This document shows, one piece after another, positions 1 to 5,967 of a DNA stretch of 8,961 bases. The DNA lies in NCBI GenBank assembly GCA_019239585.1, contig JAFAZU010000073.1, positions 1 through 8,961 on the forward strand. Reading direction: 5' to 3'. Within the stretch, counting starts at the first letter, position 1. Each line of letters starts with the position of its first letter. The notes beneath the pieces are model-generated. The model made no database searches and was not told the origin of the DNA. It saw only the letters and a list, made by a program, of their open reading frames with translations. The position numbers and the translations under genes were made by a program. Source of the DNA: Acidobacteriaceae bacterium. Its GTDB lineage: Bacteria; Acidobacteriota; Terriglobia; Bryobacterales; Bryobacteraceae.

Positions 1-577
1 TCTTCGCTAGAAAGTCAGGCAATGCCTCGGGCGGCAGCTGGCCCGCTCTTGGGCTTTCAAAGGTGACCGGCGTCTCGTGCTGGTAATCGATACGAATACC
101 GTCTTGCGGGTGGTCTGAAGCGAGACGACTCAATTCCAGTGGTTCGACTCCCTCCGCCAGGCAGGAATCGAACGTTGCTGGATTCTCTGCTTCGTAATCA
201 ATGCGAATTTGACTGAGCGCGCGTCCCGCTGCCTCAATCGTTTCACCCACCACGCAAGCCACATATTGGCCTTCGTAAAGAATTTGGTCGTCCTGCATAG
301 GCAACAGCCGAGTGCCGGCCGTACCCAGAGGAAAAGTGCGAATGTCCGTACCCAGGCGCGGCATGTTTTTATACGTTAATATGCCGGTAACGCCCGGTAC
401 GTTCTCGGCAGCGCTTGTGTTAATGCTTTTGATGCGCCCATGGGCAATCGTGCTGCCACGCAAAAGCGCAAACCGCAATCCCGGTATTGGGATCTCAGCC
501 GCGTACTGAGCGCGGCCCGTCACCTTGAGACGTCCTTCCACCCGGCTGATCGGTTGTCCAATGACGCCTGTGCTCAT
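1..577 (-). CDS. Xanthine dehydrogenase family molybdopterin-binding (large) subunit, N-terminal part, runs off the window
   Basis: This is the N-terminal 192 codons of a molybdenum-cofactor subunit of the xanthine oxidase/aldehyde oxidoreductase family (PaoC/YagR-like). The family hydroxylates aldehydes or N-heterocycles and passes electrons to partner FAD and [2Fe-2S] subunits. The frame is open from the ATG at 577 to position 1. Visible family features are an N-terminal G-x-P-x-S-R-V-E-G-x-L-K-V-T-G segment (about residues 7-21), the S-x-x-A-H-G-R-I motif (42-49) followed by PGV (61-63), and Y-E-G-Q-Y-V-A-x-V-V-G-E-T (101-113), the usual a/b hammerhead domain. The ATG overlaps the stop of the FAD subunit as ATGA, with AGGGAG five bases upstream (583-588). 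The active-site and cofactor-binding part lies outside the window, so the substrate cannot be called. Family assignment is firm; the aldehyde oxidoreductase subtype is inferred from gene order. Confidence 0.9.
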   Translation of the reverse strand, partial: MSTGVIGQPISRVEGRLKVTGRAQYAAEIPIPGLRFALLRGSTIAHGRIKSINTSAAENVPGVTGILTYKNMPRLGTDIRTFPLGTAGTRLLPMQDDQILYEGQYVACVVGETIEAAGRALSQIRIDYEAENPATFDSCLAEGVEPLELSRLASDHPQDGIRIDYQHETPVTFESPRAGQLPPEALPDFLAK

Positions 578-1560
578 GCCATCTCCCTGAATCGGTGAAG
601 CATCAAACGCACGCAGCGCTTCAGTAAATCGACTTTGACGGCATTTTGGCGATAGGTTTTCGCGCCCGCTACTGCCGACTCCATCGCTCTGGCAATCACG
701 CCCTCTTCCAAAGCCCGACCAAGCAATGTTTGTTCCGCCTCCTGAAGACGCCAAGGTTTGTGCGCCACTCCGCCCGCGCTCAGGCGAATTTCTTTCACTG
801 AGTTCCCCTCGAAGACCACGGCTCCTGCGACCGACACTAAGGCAAAGGCATAGGAACTGCGGTCGCGTACTTTCAAGTAGTTTGATTTCCGAGCGAAAGG
901 TGTCGCTGGTATCTCAACGGCCGTAATAAGTTCATCCTGCTCTAAAATCGTCTCGCGATCCGGCGTGTCGCCCGGAAGCAGAAAGAAGTCATCAATCGCG
1001 ATCTGGCGTTTTCCTCGCGAGCTCTCGGTGTGGATGGCAGCATCTAACGCGCTCAGGCCGACGGCCATATCGGATGGATGAACGGCGATGCACTGCTCGC
1101 TCGTGCCGAAGATGGCGTGCATCCGGTTGGCGCCCGTTATGGCCGGGCAACCTGAGCCGGGCGTTCGTTTGTTGCAAGCGAAGCTGGGATCACGATAGTA
1201 ATAGCAGCGGGTTTTCTGCAATAAATTGCCGCCGATAGAGGCTGCATTCCGAATTTGCGCCGACGCCCCGGCCAGGATAGATTCCGAGAGCACCGGATAC
1301 CCTGACAAGACTGAAGGATGATGAGCAACCGCGCTATTGGAGGCGAGAGCGCCAATAATCAAGGAATTGTCATCTTGCAATGTAATCGCACGTAACGGCA
1401 GAGCGTTAATGTCAATGAGAAACGGCGGCCGGAGCGCGCCCTGCGTCAGTAGATCCACGATGCACGTCCCGCCCGCCAGAAACAGGGAGCCTGCCTGCTG
1501 CACCTTGTACGAGAGAGCGCTGACATCGTTCCCCGCTTGCACGTACCCGAAGGGATTCAA
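574..1560 (-). CDS. Xanthine dehydrogenase family FAD-binding subunit M (PaoB/YagS-like, probable extra [4Fe-4S] cluster)
   Basis: A 328-residue FAD subunit (CoxM/PaoB type) that relays electrons between the [2Fe-2S] subunit and an external acceptor. FAD-binding signatures are visible: A-G-G-T at 29-32 and A-S-I-G-G-N-L at 107-113. The C-terminal half resembles the CO dehydrogenase flavoprotein C-terminal domain (K-x-R-D-R-x-S-Y-A-F-A around 230-240). Between them lies a cysteine-bearing insertion (C119, C129, C138, C157) with the Y-Y-Y-R-D stretch. In family knowledge this is typical of PaoB and 4-hydroxybenzoyl-CoA reductase-like subunits, which bind an additional [4Fe-4S] cluster. The start is TTG, overlapping the previous gene's TGA as TTGA. 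It is supported by GGAGGA eight bases upstream, and no nearby ATG gives a better N-terminus. The gene lies between the [2Fe-2S] and molybdenum subunits, the order seen in paoABC. Confidence 0.92.
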   Translation of the reverse strand: MNPFGYVQAGNDVSALSYKVQQAGSLFLAGGTCIVDLLTQGALRPPFLIDINALPLRAITLQDDNSLIIGALASNSAVAHHPSVLSGYPVLSESILAGASAQIRNAASIGGNLLQKTRCYYYRDPSFACNKRTPGSGCPAITGANRMHAIFGTSEQCIAVHPSDMAVGLSALDAAIHTESSRGKRQIAIDDFFLLPGDTPDRETILEQDELITAVEIPATPFARKSNYLKVRDRSSYAFALVSVAGAVVFEGNSVKEIRLSAGGVAHKPWRLQEAEQTLLGRALEEGVIARAMESAVAGAKTYRQNAVKVDLLKRCVRLMLHRFREMA

Positions 1561-2123
1561 CGGACCCGTCCTCCGGCAGCAAGAAGTTCTTCGCGCTGCT
1601 CAGACAGTCGAACACCGGGCTCGTCCTGCCGCTCGTGAACTTCCCAGATCGCCGCCGTAATGTGCTGGTAAGCGGCGCAACGGCACAGGTTTCCGCTCAT
1701 CTCTTCCCTCATATCGTCCTCGTTTTGTACGTGGCCCTCCCGCAGCAGCCCCAGCCCCGACATGATTTGCCCGGGAGTACAGAACCCGCATTGAAACGCA
1801 TCATGGTCGATAAACGCCTGCTGCAAGGGGTGCAGCTGCCCGTTGTCTTCGACGCCCTCGATGGTTTGGATATGGTGTCCGTCGTGCATCACCGCCAGCG
1901 TGATGCAACTGTAACGCCGTTCGCCATTAATCAGAACCGTGCAGGCGCCGCACTGCCCATGAGCACAACCCACTTTGGTGCCGAGCATATCGAGCCGGTC
2001 ACGGATCGCATCTACGAGCGTGACGTCCGGTTCGACGGCAATCCGTCGTTCTTCTCCATTCACAAACAGAGTAATCTCCACCGGCTCTGTGCCGACGGGA
2101 GTGTCGCGAGTCAATTTGTTCAT
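1557..2123 (-). CDS. (2Fe-2S)-binding subunit of a xanthine dehydrogenase family enzyme (PaoA/YagT-like)
   Basis: A 188-residue iron-sulfur subunit carrying the two [2Fe-2S] clusters of molybdenum hydroxylases. The N-terminal plant-ferredoxin-type domain has C53-x4-C58-x2-C61-x11-C73. The C-terminal helical domain has C112-x2-C115 (Q-C-G-F-C-T-P-G) and C147-x-C149 (N-L-C-R-C). All eight ligands are present. Unlike E. coli YagT, which is exported by Tat, the N-terminus here shows neither a twin-arginine motif nor a hydrophobic stretch, so the complex is probably cytoplasmic. The ATG is preceded by GGAG with a five-base spacer (2129-2132). The gene starts 31 bases after the stop of the WrbA-like gene and overlaps the FAD subunit by four bases, so it is part of one operon. 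Confidence 0.95.
   Translation of the reverse strand: MNKLTRDTPVGTEPVEITLFVNGEERRIAVEPDVTLVDAIRDRLDMLGTKVGCAHGQCGACTVLINGERRYSCITLAVMHDGHHIQTIEGVEDNGQLHPLQQAFIDHDAFQCGFCTPGQIMSGLGLLREGHVQNEDDMREEMSGNLCRCAAYQHITAAIWEVHERQDEPGVRLSEQREELLAAGGRVR
1569..1574 (-). promoter_or_regulatory. Shine-Dalgarno deciding the TTG start of the FAD subunit
   Basis: Minus-strand GGAGGA lies eight bases before the TTG at 1560-1558, inside the end of the preceding [2Fe-2S] gene. It supports use of a rare TTG start coupled to the upstream stop. Confidence 0.7.
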
Positions 2124-2154
2124 TTCCGCTCCATTAGAGTTACCTCATCAGCTG

Positions 2155-2841
2155 TCAGCGCGGCTCTCCGATAGGGCTGCTTCCGTCTTGCTGATGCCGT
2201 GCCTCGCGTGCGGGAGGCGCCGGACTGACATTGCCAAGCGGCATGAGCCTTTCTCCTTCGGCCCCGCGCCGGAGCGCCCGCGTAATCCGGGCCACAGCAG
2301 TGCCGTAATGAAAAAGGGACTCCAACGCCTGCGGGTCCATTCCGTCCGGCAGGTCAGGTTCCAGCTTCAGTCCGCCCGTTCGAATCTGCGGTCCCCAGTG
2401 CATGCCGGCCACATCGAAACCGGGCGTGGTCTTCGGATGAGTAACAAGAATCAGGCCGAGGCTTGCCAAATTCGCCAGCAATCCAAGCTGCGCTAACTCT
2501 GCGCCGCCGCCCGCGCCGCCATGACCGCCGCCTGTCGCAAATACGCCGCCGACGCGGCCCACCATGTCATCCCAGAACCAACTCGGCTCGCAGTGCAAAT
2601 CAATAAAACGCTTCATCTCCCAACTCGGCCCGCGCTGGTGTACGGGACAGCCCAGTACCAGGGCGTCCGCATCGCGGAAATCCTCGCGCGTTGCTGTCGC
2701 AGCCGGGTCGACGCCGTCAGCCGCCACCGGTTTGGACGTGCATCGCACATCCGACACCGAGCGGACCCCTTCCACGAGCCGCTCCGCTGCTCACGCCGTG
2801 TGGCCCATCATCGAGTGGTGTACAACAAGCACATGAACCAT
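2155..2841 (-). pseudogene. WrbA-like NAD(P)H:quinone oxidoreductase (flavodoxin fold), interrupted by an in-frame TGA at codon 17
   Basis: The frame from the ATG at 2841 encodes M-V-H-V-L-V-V-H-H-S-M-M-G-H-T-A, which is the first strand and FMN phosphate-binding loop of the flavodoxin/WrbA family. It then meets TGA at 2793-2791. The same frame continues without a shift, A-A-E-R-L-V-E-G-V-R-S, as WrbA proteins do, to a TGA at 2157-2155, giving 228 codons in all. Downstream family features remain: D-A-L-V-L-G-C-P-V (about 59-67), V-G-R-V-G-G-V-F-A (94-102) with a Gly/His-rich loop, and an H-W-G-P motif. WrbA enzymes reduce quinones by two electrons. A homologous arginine (CGA) mutated to TGA is the simplest explanation. 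Reinitiation at GTG 2775 (GGAG six bases before) would give a 206-residue protein lacking the FMN loop. Sequencing error or stop recoding are the alternatives. It is first in an operon with the molybdenum enzyme. Confidence 0.75.
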
Positions 2842-3003
2842 TACTAACTTCTCCTTAGCTGATCAACGCATGTTCTTCCCGTGCATTCGTACCCCTTTAC
2901 TGTTGCTGCTGCGCTGCTAGGAAGCCGACCTGATGATTAATGGGAAGAAGCGCGGCATTTTGCGGAGTAAGTTTCTCAAAAAGGAAAGTGGATTCCATCA
3001 TGA
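2842..3003 (-). other. Intergenic region upstream of the WrbA/molybdenum enzyme operon
   Basis: This 162-base gap separates the end of the SOD/NTF2-like unit from the WrbA-like gene. It holds the AAGGAG ribosome-binding site and presumably the operon promoter, but I see no convincing -35/-10 pair. I also find no strong hairpin with a T-tract to terminate the upstream unit, so read-through from the SOD unit is possible. No credible short gene is present. Confidence 0.5.
2851..2856 (-). promoter_or_regulatory. Shine-Dalgarno of the WrbA-like gene
   Basis: Minus-strand AAGGAG sits nine bases before the ATG at 2841. This near-ideal site shows that translation was meant to begin there, upstream of the TGA at 2793-2791, and not at the downstream GTG. 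Confidence 0.75.
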
Positions 3004-3390
3004 CTACCCTTTCCCGTCGGCCTGCATCAAGGGCGAAGCATCCATGACAAATCGAAAGTCGTAAATCAGCCCATCTCGCAATCGCATCGTGCTCACGGCA
3101 GGTAAGGAAACTTTGCGGCCATCCTTTGTCTCAAAGTGCGCCACGGCCTCCCAGGCCCCACTATGGTCGTCCGCCCAGGAGCCCGTTTTCTCATGGTGCA
3201 TGGATCGGATGGTGCCGTAGAACTGCCGCAGCGCCGCCGCAATCGCGGCCTTTCCCTTAGCAGGCGGCTGATTGGCAAAACGAAAGCTGCCGTCATCGGT
3301 GTACCAGGCGACCAACTCATCAGGATCGAGCCGGTCCACCATTGTGAAGTAATCGGCCATCCAGGCTTCACCGAACGGTTTGCTTGTCAT
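3004..3390 (-). CDS. NTF2/SnoaL-like small protein (nuclear transport factor 2 family)
   Basis: A 128-residue protein with the layout of SnoaL/NTF2-fold proteins. It has a helical start (W-M-A-D-Y-F-T-M-V-D-R), then L-x-P-D-E-L-V-A-W-Y-T-D-D-G-S-F-R-F (21-38) with a P-x-x-G-K-A-A-I-A-A-A-L (43-54) segment. C-terminal strands end in M-R-L-R-D-G-L-I-Y-D-F-R-F-V-M-D (102-117). Family members are cone-shaped barrels used as small enzymes or binding proteins, and the exact reaction cannot be told from sequence. The ATG at 3390 overlaps the stop of the superoxide dismutase gene as ATGA. That makes it the correct start, and the longer frame reaching back into the SOD gene is not. The tight coupling to SOD suggests a role in oxidative stress or detoxification, but this is inference. 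Confidence 0.88.
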   Translation of the reverse strand: MTSKPFGEAWMADYFTMVDRLDPDELVAWYTDDGSFRFANQPPAKGKAAIAAALRQFYGTIRSMHHEKTGSWADDHSGAWEAVAHFETKDGRKVSLPAVSTMRLRDGLIYDFRFVMDASPLMQADGKG

Positions 3391-4019
3391 AACTGCTGTT
3401 TCCCTTCCAGAAAATGCTCGTAGCGACTGCTGACCACCGGCCAGTTCACCACATTCCACCACGCCTTCAGATACTCCGGGCGGCGGTTTTGATATTTCAG
3501 GTAATAGCTGTGCTCCCACACATCGCAGGCCAATAAACCCGGCTTGCCGTGGAGCAAAACGCTGTCTTGATTCGGCGTGGTCATGATCTCAAGCTTTTTT
3601 GTCGGCGGGTCCACCACCAGGAATGCCCAGCCCGACCCAAAGTGTTTCGTGGCAGCATCCGTAAATTGCGATTGAAACGCGTCAAACGAACCGAAGTCCC
3701 GCGTGATTGACTCCGCGAGCGCGCCCGCAGGTCGTCCACCATTAGGCGGACCAATCACTTTCCAGAAAAACTGATGATTGGCATGTCCGCCGCCATTATT
3801 CCGCACCGTCGTGCGGATCTCTTCCGGAACATCGTTGAGATGTCTGAGGAGGTCCTCGATAATAATGTTGGCGAATTGCGGATACGGCTCAATCGCCTTG
3901 TTCACAGCGTCGATATACGCTTGGTGGTGCTTGTCATGGTGCAGCCGCATTGTTTCCGCGTCTATATAGGGTTCCAACGCGTCGTAGGGATAAGGGAGAG
4001 GAGGAAGTTGATAGGCCAT
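3387..4019 (-). CDS. sodA: Superoxide dismutase, Mn/Fe family (Mn-type signature)
   Basis: A 210-residue superoxide dismutase that converts superoxide to oxygen and hydrogen peroxide. The four metal ligands are in place: H27 (in R-L-H-H-D-K-H-H), H82 (N-H-Q-F-F-W), D166 and H170 (D-V-W-E-H-S-Y-Y). The N-terminal motif L-P-P-L-P-Y-P-Y-D-A-L-E-P is typical. Second-sphere residues favour manganese: glycines before the second histidine (G-G-G-H-A-N-H), and the active-site glutamine supplied by N-Q-D-S (Q151), where iron enzymes have a glutamine nearer the second histidine. Cambialistic activity cannot be excluded. No secretion signal is seen, so it is cytosolic. It starts 43 bases after the AraC-type regulator gene and shares an ATGA overlap with the NTF2-like gene. 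The best purine-rich ribosome-binding candidates before the ATG are only moderate. Confidence 0.95.
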   Translation of the reverse strand: MAYQLPPLPYPYDALEPYIDAETMRLHHDKHHQAYIDAVNKAIEPYPQFANIIIEDLLRHLNDVPEEIRTTVRNNGGGHANHQFFWKVIGPPNGGRPAGALAESITRDFGSFDAFQSQFTDAATKHFGSGWAFLVVDPPTKKLEIMTTPNQDSVLLHGKPGLLACDVWEHSYYLKYQNRRPEYLKAWWNVVNWPVVSSRYEHFLEGKQQL

Positions 4020-4062
4020 TTAGCTCTCGTAAAGCGCTCTCCCTTGAGCTTCGGCCCACTAT

Positions 4063-4974
4063 TCAGGGTCTGTCTATCAAACTCTTGCTATTCACCGTTT
4101 TGTAAAGACCGGGTGAAATGTTCAGCAAACGACGGAAGTACATGCCGAAATGGCTCTGGTGCGCAAAACCAGTCAGGGCAGCTACATCTGCCGGCGACCC
4201 TCCCTCGGCAAGTAAACGCTTCGCCTGATCCAGGCGGCGTTGCACCTGATACCGGTGCGGCGGAATCCCGACCGTTTCCGTGAAAGCCCGCGCTAGATGG
4301 AATGCGCTTACGCCGGCAACGCCCGCCAGGGTCTGCAGGCTGACTTCCTGCAGAGCATGGGCATCCAGATACTCCCGTGCGATCCGTACTGCTTGCGGCA
4401 TGGCCGACAGATTACGCTGCACAACCGGCTCTCGCTCATGCCGGACAAACAGGCTCCGTAAGCAAGCTTGCAGAGCAGCCTCTTGCGCCAGCATCGGCCC
4501 CGGCTCACGAAGCAATTGAAAAAGCCGGTAGAACCGGTTTGCCAGTTGGGCGTCAGTCAAAATCGGAATCGGCACAAACGGTAGAGCTATCCTGCGCTTT
4601 GGCTGCATCATGTCCATCACATCGCTTACGTACTCACCCGGCACATATATCGAGTAAAAAACTGTAGGCGAGATACGCTGCGGAAATCCGCATCCCGAAT
4701 GAACCTCGCCAGGATGGATCACGCTTAAGCTGCCGACAGGCACACGATGATAAGACCCTCGGTAAAAATATTCACCAGGGTCGGTCAATGCTAACCCGAA
4801 CTGATATTCGGCATGCGAATGTCTCGGTAGCGCTACGTCTATTTGAGGAGCAAACCAGTACCGCTCAATCAAGATGCTCTGAAACACCTTCGCCTCAACT
4901 TGATGCTCCGGTGGCCGATCCGCCCTGTGACGGACAAACCGTAAGGGTTGTGACAATCTTGTGTTTAGGTCCAT
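4063..4974 (-). CDS. AraC family transcriptional regulator with N-terminal cupin-like sensor domain
   Basis: A 303-residue regulator. Residues about 35-110 form an AraC-type cupin ligand-binding domain (H-S-H-A-E-Y-Q-F-G at 52-60; V-G-S-L-S-V-I-H-P-G-E-V-H at 80-92). The C-terminal 100 residues are a double helix-turn-helix AraC/XylS DNA-binding domain. The first HTH is near 213-233 (V-S-L-Q-T-L-A-G-V-A-G-V-S) and the second near 262-283 (A-D-V-A-A-L-T-G-F-A-H-Q-S-H-F), followed by the expected F-R-R-L-L-N-I-S-P-G-L-Y. Length is usual for the family. The gene lies 43 bases upstream of the SOD gene on the same strand and is divergent from the first methyltransferase gene. It may regulate either unit or the nearby molybdenum-enzyme operon. 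The inducer cannot be predicted. Confidence 0.93.
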   Translation of the reverse strand: MDLNTRLSQPLRFVRHRADRPPEHQVEAKVFQSILIERYWFAPQIDVALPRHSHAEYQFGLALTDPGEYFYRGSYHRVPVGSLSVIHPGEVHSGCGFPQRISPTVFYSIYVPGEYVSDVMDMMQPKRRIALPFVPIPILTDAQLANRFYRLFQLLREPGPMLAQEAALQACLRSLFVRHEREPVVQRNLSAMPQAVRIAREYLDAHALQEVSLQTLAGVAGVSAFHLARAFTETVGIPPHRYQVQRRLDQAKRLLAEGGSPADVAALTGFAHQSHFGMYFRRLLNISPGLYKTVNSKSLIDRP

Positions 4975-5047
4975 GCGGTTTTATGAACTATAAGATGCGA
5001 AGTCACTCAGTACCGATAGAATAAGGTTGTACGTTGGATTTCCAAGT
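4975..5047. promoter_or_regulatory. Divergent intergenic region between the AraC-type regulator and the first methyltransferase
   Basis: This is the only divergent junction in the window, so it should hold promoters for both halves. Around 4987-4994 the sequence ACTATAAG reads as a -10-like TATAAG on the plus strand and TATAGT on the minus strand, so two overlapping -10 elements are possible. No good -35 element is at the expected distance for either. No clear inverted repeat for an AraC-type operator was found. The promoter assignment is tentative. Confidence 0.3.
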
Positions 5048-5899
5048 ATGCCTCGACTCGCCTTAGCAGCAACGGTACTAATTTTCATCTTCTACGGCGG
5101 GTATGCAGCGCAAACGCAGAACAGCCGCCCACTAGTGACGGCACAATCCCCTGAGCAGGCTGCTTATGAGCGATTCCGCGCTTGGCTCACATCGCAGCCC
5201 CGCGCGGGGCAGCAGGCACCCGATCTCATAACAAAGTATCGCGAGTACCTCAAATCCAAAGGCTTCTCTTCCGCTGATATCGACACGCAAATTCAGGTCG
5301 TCCAGCAGCAGGGACAAAGATTGGAGATCGAGCGATGGAACCAGATTCTCACATCAGAGCATCCCAGATTTAATACCAAGCCAAACGCCTTTTTAGTCGA
5401 GATGGCAAAAGACCGGAAACCCGGCGCCGCCTTGGATGTTGGCATGGGTCAGGGGCGTAACGCGGTATGGTTAGCGGAGCAAGGCTGGAAAGTGACCGGC
5501 TTCGATCCGGCTGAAAAAGCCGTCGCCCTAGCAAACGAACATGCAAAGGAGCGGGGCGTGCATCTCACCACAACAGTGAACACTATGGAAAGTTTTGACT
5601 TCGGAGAGGCCCAATGGGATCTGATTGTGATGAGTTATGTCGGAGTCAGGGGAATAACGGACGAAATCCAAAAGGCTCTGAAGCCTGGAGGCATCTTGGT
5701 CATCGAAGCCGCGCATCGAGACGCCACTAAAGAGCATTCCATTGGTGGAGCTGTGGTGTTCGATACGGCGGAGCTACCGTCCTTGTTTCCCAACCTGCGA
5801 GTTGTGCGCTATGAGGAGCCGCTGGCCATTGCAGATTTTGGGCAGCAACGGTTATCCCGTGTCGTCCGCTACTGTGCGGAGCGGCCCGAAACCAATTAA
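5048..5899 (+). CDS. Class I SAM-dependent methyltransferase with N-terminal signal peptide and extra helical region
   Basis: From the ATG at 5048 this is a 283-residue protein. Residues 1-21 look like a signal peptide: positive start M-P-R, hydrophobic core L-A-L-A-A-T-V-L-I-F-I-F, and a small-residue end Y-A-A before Q-T-Q. Residues about 35-105 are a charged, probably helical segment. A Rossmann methyltransferase domain follows. Motif I is A-L-D-V-G-M-G-Q-G-R-N-A (128-139), the acidic residue after strand 2 is in G-F-D-P (151-154), and the post-motif is A-L-K-P-G-G-I-L-V-I-E (210-220). An in-frame TTG at 5027 would give seven more residues, but the ATG gives a proper signal peptide and I prefer it. 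The ribosome-binding site is weak (TTGGA, nine bases upstream). The substrate is unknown. An exported SAM-dependent enzyme is odd, because SAM is cytosolic. Confidence 0.85.
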   Translation: MPRLALAATVLIFIFYGGYAAQTQNSRPLVTAQSPEQAAYERFRAWLTSQPRAGQQAPDLITKYREYLKSKGFSSADIDTQIQVVQQQGQRLEIERWNQILTSEHPRFNTKPNAFLVEMAKDRKPGAALDVGMGQGRNAVWLAEQGWKVTGFDPAEKAVALANEHAKERGVHLTTTVNTMESFDFGEAQWDLIVMSYVGVRGITDEIQKALKPGGILVIEAAHRDATKEHSIGGAVVFDTAELPSLFPNLRVVRYEEPLAIADFGQQRLSRVVRYCAERPETN

Positions 5900-5907
5900 T
5901 CCTCGCT

Positions 5908-5923
5908 GCCCGTGCTTACGGGC
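5908..5923 (+). other. Perfect 6-bp hairpin between the first methyltransferase and the Uma2 gene
   Basis: GCCCGT and ACGGGC pair perfectly around a GCTT loop, nine bases after the methyltransferase stop. No T-run follows (the next bases are GAAGACC), so it is not a classical intrinsic terminator. It may be a weak terminator, an RNA-stabilising element or chance. Confidence 0.4.
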
Positions 5924-5952
5924 GAAGACCAAACTCTTGGCTTACTCTAAAG

Positions 5953-5961
5953 AAAGGAGGT
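5953..5961 (+). promoter_or_regulatory. Near-consensus Shine-Dalgarno of the Uma2-family gene
   Basis: AAAGGAGGT ends six bases before the ATG at 5968. It is by far the strongest ribosome-binding site in the plus-strand half and fixes the start of the Uma2-family gene. Confidence 0.8.
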
Positions 5962-5967
5962 CGTGCC

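Noticed and set aside
1635..2174. Long open frame on the plus strand opposite the [2Fe-2S] subunit
   Set aside because: It is antisense to a gene with all eight cluster ligands and shows no recognisable domain; the open frame follows from the codon bias of the real gene.
2500..2535. GCC/GCG-rich near-repeat
   Set aside because: It encodes the Gly-rich loop of the WrbA-like protein on the minus strand; the repetition is codon-driven and not a DNA repeat element.
2155..2775. A complete 206-residue gene from the GTG at 2775 as the natural WrbA-like protein
   Set aside because: It would lack the first strand and FMN-binding loop, which are present in the same frame upstream together with a strong Shine-Dalgarno and ATG. 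I treat it as a possible reinitiation product of an interrupted gene.
3391..3519. A longer start for the NTF2-like protein, inside the SOD gene
   Set aside because: The sequence there is the shadow of the SOD C-terminus. The ATGA overlap at 3387-3390 gives a proper SnoaL/NTF2-length protein.
4020..4062. Terminator or attenuator between the AraC-type regulator and SOD genes
   Set aside because: Only a 4-bp GCTC/GAGC pairing around AAGGGA is visible, with no T-tract; too weak to call.
5027..5047. TTG start seven codons before the ATG of the first methyltransferase
   Set aside because: The ATG at 5048 gives a better signal peptide (M-P-R plus hydrophobic core), and the TTG has AAGG directly adjacent instead of properly spaced.
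5900..5967. TPP (THI-box) riboswitch controlling the downstream cluster including thiC
   Set aside because: The CTGAGA-type core and the expected helices are not seen in this 68-base gap.
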